From JBCCLJ01 sp039026915 (GTDB taxonomy: Bacteria > Acidobacteriota > Thermoanaerobaculia > Multivoradales > Multivoraceae), in assembly GCA_039026915.1 (NCBI GenBank), contig JBCCLJ010000010.1, positions 1 through 64,000 on the forward strand: DNA of 64,000 nt, read 5' to 3'. The position numbers and the translations under genes are program-made. Positions 60,507-64,000 of the stretch are shown here, piece after piece. The first letter of the stretch is position 1. Each line of letters begins with the position of its first letter. The notes below the pieces were generated by a model, which searched no databases, had not been told where the DNA came from, and saw only the letters and a list, made by a program, of their open reading frames with translations.

Positions 60507-61675
60507 CCGGACTGCTCTCTGCGGCCTTCGCCCTCCTCTTGGTTCTCTCTCTGGCGGGTCTGGTGGTAGAGGTGACGATTCTGCTGTTCGGCCTTCGCCG
60601 ATGGTTGCGGGTCCTGAGAGTTCCGCGACGATCGGCGGTGTTCGCGGGCGGCGAGAGTGTGCCGGTTTGCTTCGTCTTCGTCGGCGTCGAGCCAACCTCT
60701 GTGGGTGTCCTCGAGGTCGCTGATCGGCTCACTGCGGAGTTCGGCCATGGGGCGCGCCCCTACGAGCTTCGCGTGCTCTTGCCGGGCGAGTCCGGGCACT
60801 CGTTGGACCTTGTCGAGGAGCTGGGTGCCGTCCGTCTGCCGAGGGGTCCATTTGGGCTTTCAGAGGTCGGCGAGGCCTTCGCGCTGAGTTCTGGCCGGGG
60901 TGGCCAGGTCCTCTTTCAGCGGCAGGCGGGTTTCGGGGAGCTCCTCCGGTCCGTCGCGCAGAGCGCAAGATCGCCCTACTTCGCCGTGCTGCCGGTCGAC
61001 GCGCTGCCTCGGCGACGCGAGTTGGAAGCGATGATGCGCATTCTGGCGGAGCGGTCCGACGATCCCGTCGTGCTCGGCAGCCCGGCGGCCCTGGCGTTCC
61101 GAGGCGAGACTGCCGGCGCGTCCTGGAAGGAGCTGCGCAGGAGCACGTCCTACCGATCGGCGCTGCTTGCCTGGGGTGGCCCGGGCACTCGGGGCATGTC
61201 GGCCTTCTGGGCCGCGCCGCTTCTCCTTTCGAGAGAGCGCCTTCTCGAGACGACACGGCAACCGACCTTCGATCGGTCCGACTGGCTGGAGCGGTTGGGT
61301 GCTCGCGACGTTGCCGTCGCGGTGACGACGGTTCCGTCTACCGAGCGCGCGGCCCTCGCGCCCTTCTGGGTTTCAAGTAGCGGGATGGGCATGGGCCGGG
61401 CGACGTGGAGGCTGCTCTCGGTGCTCGTCGCCGTTCGTTCTCTGTTGCTCGGCGTCGCGATTGTGCTGCTCTTTCTGGGTGAGGTGCACCCGGTCTGGGG
61501 GCTCTCCGCCTTTGCGGCAGCGCTCGTCATGCCGTCGTGTCTGCGGCTGCTGGGCCATCTCGGTCTCGAGCTGGCTTTCGGACTGTCGAACCCCTCGCGA
61601 CTGCTTCGGCTGGTGATCGGCTCGGCCTGCCTCGCACCCTTCGCGAGTGGCTTCGCCCGGCGAGGCTGGATCTGA
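60503..61675 (+). CDS. GT2-like membrane protein, probably degenerate glycosyltransferase
   Basis: A 390-residue protein: N-terminal transmembrane helix (~5-30), a GT-A-like soluble domain, and about three C-terminal helices from ~residue 295. The order recalls membrane glycosyltransferases of the ceramide glucosyltransferase/PgaC kind. Where a DxD would be expected it has VLPVDALPRRRELEAMMRIL, keeping one aspartate, and the QxxRW acceptor motif is absent. GTG 60503 overlaps the HEAT gene stop, with AAGGA upstream. Activity is doubtful; it may be a structural partner. Confidence 0.6.
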   Translation: MTGLLSAAFALLLVLSLAGLVVEVTILLFGLRRWLRVLRVPRRSAVFAGGESVPVCFVFVGVEPTSVGVLEVADRLTAEFGHGARPYELRVLLPGESGHSLDLVEELGAVRLPRGPFGLSEVGEAFALSSGRGGQVLFQRQAGFGELLRSVAQSARSPYFAVLPVDALPRRRELEAMMRILAERSDDPVVLGSPAALAFRGETAGASWKELRRSTSYRSALLAWGGPGTRGMSAFWAAPLLLSRERLLETTRQPTFDRSDWLERLGARDVAVAVTTVPSTERAALAPFWVSSSGMGMGRATWRLLSVLVAVRSLLLGVAIVLLFLGEVHPVWGLSAFAAALVMPSCLRLLGHLGLELAFGLSNPSRLLRLVIGSACLAPFASGFARRGWI

Positions 61676-61701
61676 TGGGAGGGAACGTGGCTTGCCGAGG
61701 G

Positions 61702-62553
61702 TCAGCAGAGTCGTCGGGCGAGGTCGAGGCACTGCGGCAGATAGCTTCCCCCAAACAGGCTGACGTGGTTCAGCAGGTGGAGAAGGCGATAGAGGGCGAC
61801 ACGATCGCTCGTCCCGGGGTCTCTCGGGAGAACCTCGTGGTACGAGTCGTAGAAGTCGCGGCCGAATCCTCCGAACAGCGACGTCATGCCCAGCTCGAGC
61901 TCGTGGTGGGCGTAGCAGGCCGCCGGGTCGATCAAGACCGGCTCTCCCCGCTCGTCGCAGAGTACGTTGCCGCTCCAGAGATCTCCGTGCACGAGGCGTG
62001 GAGTGGGGGCGAGCGGTTCCAGGAGGTCGCGCGCCCGCCGCAGCAGACTCTCCGCAAGTCCGTCGAGACGATCGCTGCGGCCGCGAACGGCGCGCAGAAG
62101 CGGTTCCAGGCGGCGGCTGAGAAAGAACTCGGACCAGTCGGCGAGCCAGTCGTTGGCTTGCCGTGTGGCGCCGAGAAAGGTCGGAACCTCGAAGCCGAAG
62201 CGCTCGCTTTCGCAGGCGCGGTGCAGCCGTGCCAGCCCGCGGCCGAGTCGCCGATCGAAGCGGAGATCTTTCTCGCCGCGGGGGATCCCTTCCATGATCA
62301 GGCCGTTCGGCCCTTCCAGGACGGCCGGCCGGCCGGGGACGCGCAGCGTACCGCTTCCGGCAAGTCGTACCAGGGCGAGCGCTTCGGCCTCGAAGACTTC
62401 TCTCTCGGCGCCCCATTTGACGAAGGCAGCGACGCCTTGCTCGTCGAAGACGAGTGCCGTCTGAGCGAAGCCGGAGCCGCCCGCACGCTCGGCCCGAAGC
62501 GCGCTTCGTGCGGGCTCCGCGCTGCGGAGCCAGGCGTCGACGTGTCGCTGCAC
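61702..62553 (-). CDS. Fructosamine/ribulosamine 3-kinase-family protein
   Basis: A 283-residue protein of the fructosamine-kinase family: AAFVKWG (ATP lysine), RLHRACESERFGFEVPTFLGATRQ, the catalytic loop LVHGDLWSGNVLCDERGEPVLIDPAACYAHHELELGM, and a C-terminal helical part ending YLPQCLDLARRLC. It phosphorylates ketoamine sugars on proteins so that they decompose, a repair of glycation. Bacterial members often act on ribulosamines and are commonly encoded beside a LMW phosphatase, as here. GTG 62553 lies 33 bases after the phosphatase stop, same frame. Confidence 0.9.
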   Translation of the reverse strand: MQRHVDAWLRSAEPARSALRAERAGGSGFAQTALVFDEQGVAAFVKWGAEREVFEAEALALVRLAGSGTLRVPGRPAVLEGPNGLIMEGIPRGEKDLRFDRRLGRGLARLHRACESERFGFEVPTFLGATRQANDWLADWSEFFLSRRLEPLLRAVRGRSDRLDGLAESLLRRARDLLEPLAPTPRLVHGDLWSGNVLCDERGEPVLIDPAACYAHHELELGMTSLFGGFGRDFYDSYHEVLPRDPGTSDRVALYRLLHLLNHVSLFGGSYLPQCLDLARRLC

Positions 62554-62586
62554 GTCCGAGGGCAGCGTGGGCCGAAGGTCGATGGC

Positions 62587-63087
62587 TCAGCCCGCCTCGC
62601 CACGAAGGTGGCTCAGCAGACCGGGACAGGCAGACTCGATGAGGTCGAGAACCTCCTCGAAGCCACGCTCTCCACCGTAGTAAGGGTCCGGCACGTCGAC
62701 CGGCGCTCCGGGTTCGAGAAAGTCGCTGAGCAGACGGACTTCGGCGGTCGCGTCGGACGGAGCCTGCGAACGCAGGTCGCGAAGGTTGTTGCGGTCCATC
62801 GCCACGATGAGGTCGAACGAGCGAAAGTCGTCGGCGACGGTCTGGCGCGAGCGGCTCTCCAGCGAGTAACCACGACGTGCGCCTGCCTGCCGCATGCGCG
62901 CGTCGGCTGGTTCTCCGGCGTGGTAACCGCTGGTCCCTGCCGAGTCGACGCGCACGGGGGTTGGGCCCTCGGCCTCAGCGTAGGCGCGAAAGACAGCTTC
63001 GCCCGTCGGCGAGCGACAGATGTTGCCGAGGCAGACGAACAGTACGGACGGGGTGAGGGGCTCCGGAGGCGGCGTCGCTGCTGTCAT
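62587..63087 (-). CDS. Low-molecular-weight phosphotyrosine-phosphatase-family protein
   Basis: A 166-residue protein with an intact P-loop VLFVCLGNICRSPTGEA, FDLIVAMDRNNLRDL and the general-acid loop VDVPDPYYGG. I chose ATG 63087; the frame is open to 63174 but the extension is not conserved-looking. Beside a fructosamine kinase gene, the known role of such phosphatases is to remove the 5-phosphate from protein-bound ribulosamine phosphates before kinase action; a tyrosine phosphatase role is the alternative. Confidence 0.92.
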   Translation of the reverse strand: MTAATPPPEPLTPSVLFVCLGNICRSPTGEAVFRAYAEAEGPTPVRVDSAGTSGYHAGEPADARMRQAGARRGYSLESRSRQTVADDFRSFDLIVAMDRNNLRDLRSQAPSDATAEVRLLSDFLEPGAPVDVPDPYYGGERGFEEVLDLIESACPGLLSHLRGEAG

Positions 63088-63209
63088 CGGTCTGATCTTG
63101 CTCCCGAGATGGGGGGATGTTGCGGCTTCCCCTCGAACCATCGTTGCGAGGGTGTAACGTCCTCCGCAGCGCACAGTCCAGGTGCCGTCTTGCGGCGAGG
63201 AGGTGAGAG

Positions 63210-63836
63210 GTGAGTCTGCCAGATTGCAGCGACGAGCTGCGGCCTGTCAAACGGATGGACGACTCTGAGCTCGTGGCGAATTTCCAAGCGTCCCGGAGGT
63301 CCGAAGAGTCCTTCGCAGAGTTGATGGCGAGGCACCGAATCTTCGTGCGAGCGGTCTGCCGTCGCTACGTCAAGGCGCCCCAGGACGAAGACTGCGTGCA
63401 GGAGATCTTTCTCAAGGTGTATCAGGCGCTTCCTCGCTTTCAGGCTCGGTCCAGCTTCAAGACCTGGCTGCGCCGGATTGCGGTGAACCACTGCTTGAAT
63501 CTCCTCCAGAAGCAGCGTCGTTCGAGGCACCTGTCGATCGAGCAGCTCGCCGAGGACGGCGTCCCTCTGCCGTCCGAGCGCGCCCTGCCGGAGCTGGCAG
63601 CCTGGGATCAGCGTCGGCAGATGCAGAGGGTCTTCGTCGGCATGAGCGACACGCTGCGCGAGCCCCTGCTGCTCAAGGAACTCGAGGGGCTCTCGATCGT
63701 CGAGATCTCCGAGCGTCTCGAGATCGGCACTTCGGCGGTGAAGATGCGACTGCTTCGCGCGCGGCAGAGCTTCCGAGACGGTTGGGACGCCGGCGGCGGC
63801 GATGTGAATCGCCTTCGGGCGTCGGCGACGGCCTGA
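63210..63836 (+). CDS. ECF-type RNA polymerase sigma factor
   Basis: A 208-residue sigma-70-family ECF factor. Region 2 covers ELMARHRIFVRAVCRRYVKAP, DEDCVQEIFLKVYQALPRF and FKTWLRRIAVNHCLNLLQKQ; region 4 covers LREPLLLKELEGLSIVEISERL and TSAVKMRLLRARQSFRD. No region 3. GTG 63210 is preceded by GAGGAGGTG; ATG 63255 is an alternative. It directs transcription of a small regulon. A gene with an N-terminal hydrophobic segment begins 50 bases downstream and could encode the anti-sigma factor or a target, but too little is visible. Confidence 0.9.
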   Translation: MSLPDCSDELRPVKRMDDSELVANFQASRRSEESFAELMARHRIFVRAVCRRYVKAPQDEDCVQEIFLKVYQALPRFQARSSFKTWLRRIAVNHCLNLLQKQRRSRHLSIEQLAEDGVPLPSERALPELAAWDQRRQMQRVFVGMSDTLREPLLLKELEGLSIVEISERLEIGTSAVKMRLLRARQSFRDGWDAGGGDVNRLRASATA

Positions 63837-63886
63837 GCCCGGCTGCGGGTCCTTCGAGGTCTTCGTCGCGACCGTAGACTGCGATC

Positions 63887-64000
63887 GTGTCGAAACTCAG
63901 GAAAACGCCTCGCGCTCTCAGAGCTCGGAAGAAGAGGGCACCCTCTCGTCCCGCTACGACGGTGCCCGGGCTCCTTCTCTGGCTGCTGATCGCGGGCGCA
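63887..64000 (+). CDS. Start of a membrane or secreted protein, truncated by window end
   Basis: From GTG 63887 the frame is open to the end of the window (38 codons): a strongly basic N-terminus (LRARKKRAPSR) followed by a hydrophobic segment GLLLWLLIAGA, either a signal peptide or a transmembrane helix. Its position just behind the ECF sigma gene makes an anti-sigma or sigma-controlled protein possible. Identity cannot be determined. Confidence 0.5.
   Translation, partial: MSKLRKTPRALRARKKRAPSRPATTVPGLLLWLLIAGA

Noticed and set aside
1..64000. tRNA, rRNA, CRISPR arrays or insertion sequences
   Set aside because: I checked the gaps for tRNA-like T-loops, spaced repeats and transposase-like proteins by eye and saw none.

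Overview
The window is a high-GC bacterial chromosome segment with tightly packed genes on both strands, many 1-4 base start/stop overlaps, and frequent GTG or TTG starts. Two tandem secreted proteins of the VWFA-related Acidobacterial family, an ELWxxDGT-repeat protein with a tandem C-terminal domain I associate with Acidobacteriota, and many lipoproteins and periplasmic beta-propellers point to an Acidobacteriota-like organism. This is an inference from gene content. I saw no rRNA, tRNA, CRISPR array, insertion sequence or prophage.

Layout. 1-12.2 kb: a MoxR AAA+/VWA module cut by the window edge, a NamZ-type muramidase lipoprotein, a small secreted protein, an alpha/beta hydrolase-OsmC fusion overlapping a PQQ-type propeller, an M49-like metallopeptidase lipoprotein, a short-chain dehydrogenase with an in-frame amber codon near its start, and a VWA-FHA protein overlapping a membrane-anchored Holliday-junction-nuclease-like protein. 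12.2-20.4 kb: two tandem VWFA paralogues and a membrane-anchored phospholipase-D-like protein. 20.4-36 kb: homodimeric pyruvate dehydrogenase E1 (aceE), an AAC(3)-like acetyltransferase, an MFS transporter, flavin-binding and glyoxalase-like proteins, the ELWxxDGT protein, a Tat-exported hydroxypyruvate isomerase-like protein, a RibD-like reductase and a large transmembrane pseudokinase. 36-40 kb: two overlapping acyl-CoA dehydrogenases, an M24 peptidase and a HIT protein.

40-46.7 kb is a distinctive C1-transfer locus. A Rieske oxygenase is divergent from a four-gene operon joined by 4-base overlaps. The operon's first gene fuses an IclR-type DNA-binding domain to a GcvT/aminomethyltransferase domain; two related FAD oxidoreductases and an alpha/beta hydrolase follow. 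A tetrahydrofolate-dependent demethylation pathway controlled by a regulator that is itself a folate enzyme homologue is a reasonable hypothesis. 46.7-54.6 kb is a glycan locus: FAD oxidoreductase, GT2 glycosyltransferase, a DUF3431-like protein fused to a dead low-molecular-weight phosphatase domain, a tandemly duplicated GT23-like fucosyltransferase and an ABC exporter.

54.6-64 kb: a PPK2 polyphosphate kinase; a small ArsC-like gene whose reading frame needs a UGA to be read as selenocysteine (motif UxxC) with a well-placed SECIS-like hairpin; a strong terminator; lon with palindromes in its leader; a HEAT-repeat protein overlapping a GT2-like membrane protein; a fructosamine-kinase/LMW-phosphatase pair typical of protein deglycation; and an ECF sigma factor. 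The strongest candidates for something new are the IclR-GcvT locus, the selenoprotein, the DUF3431-phosphatase fusion and the duplicated GT23 protein.
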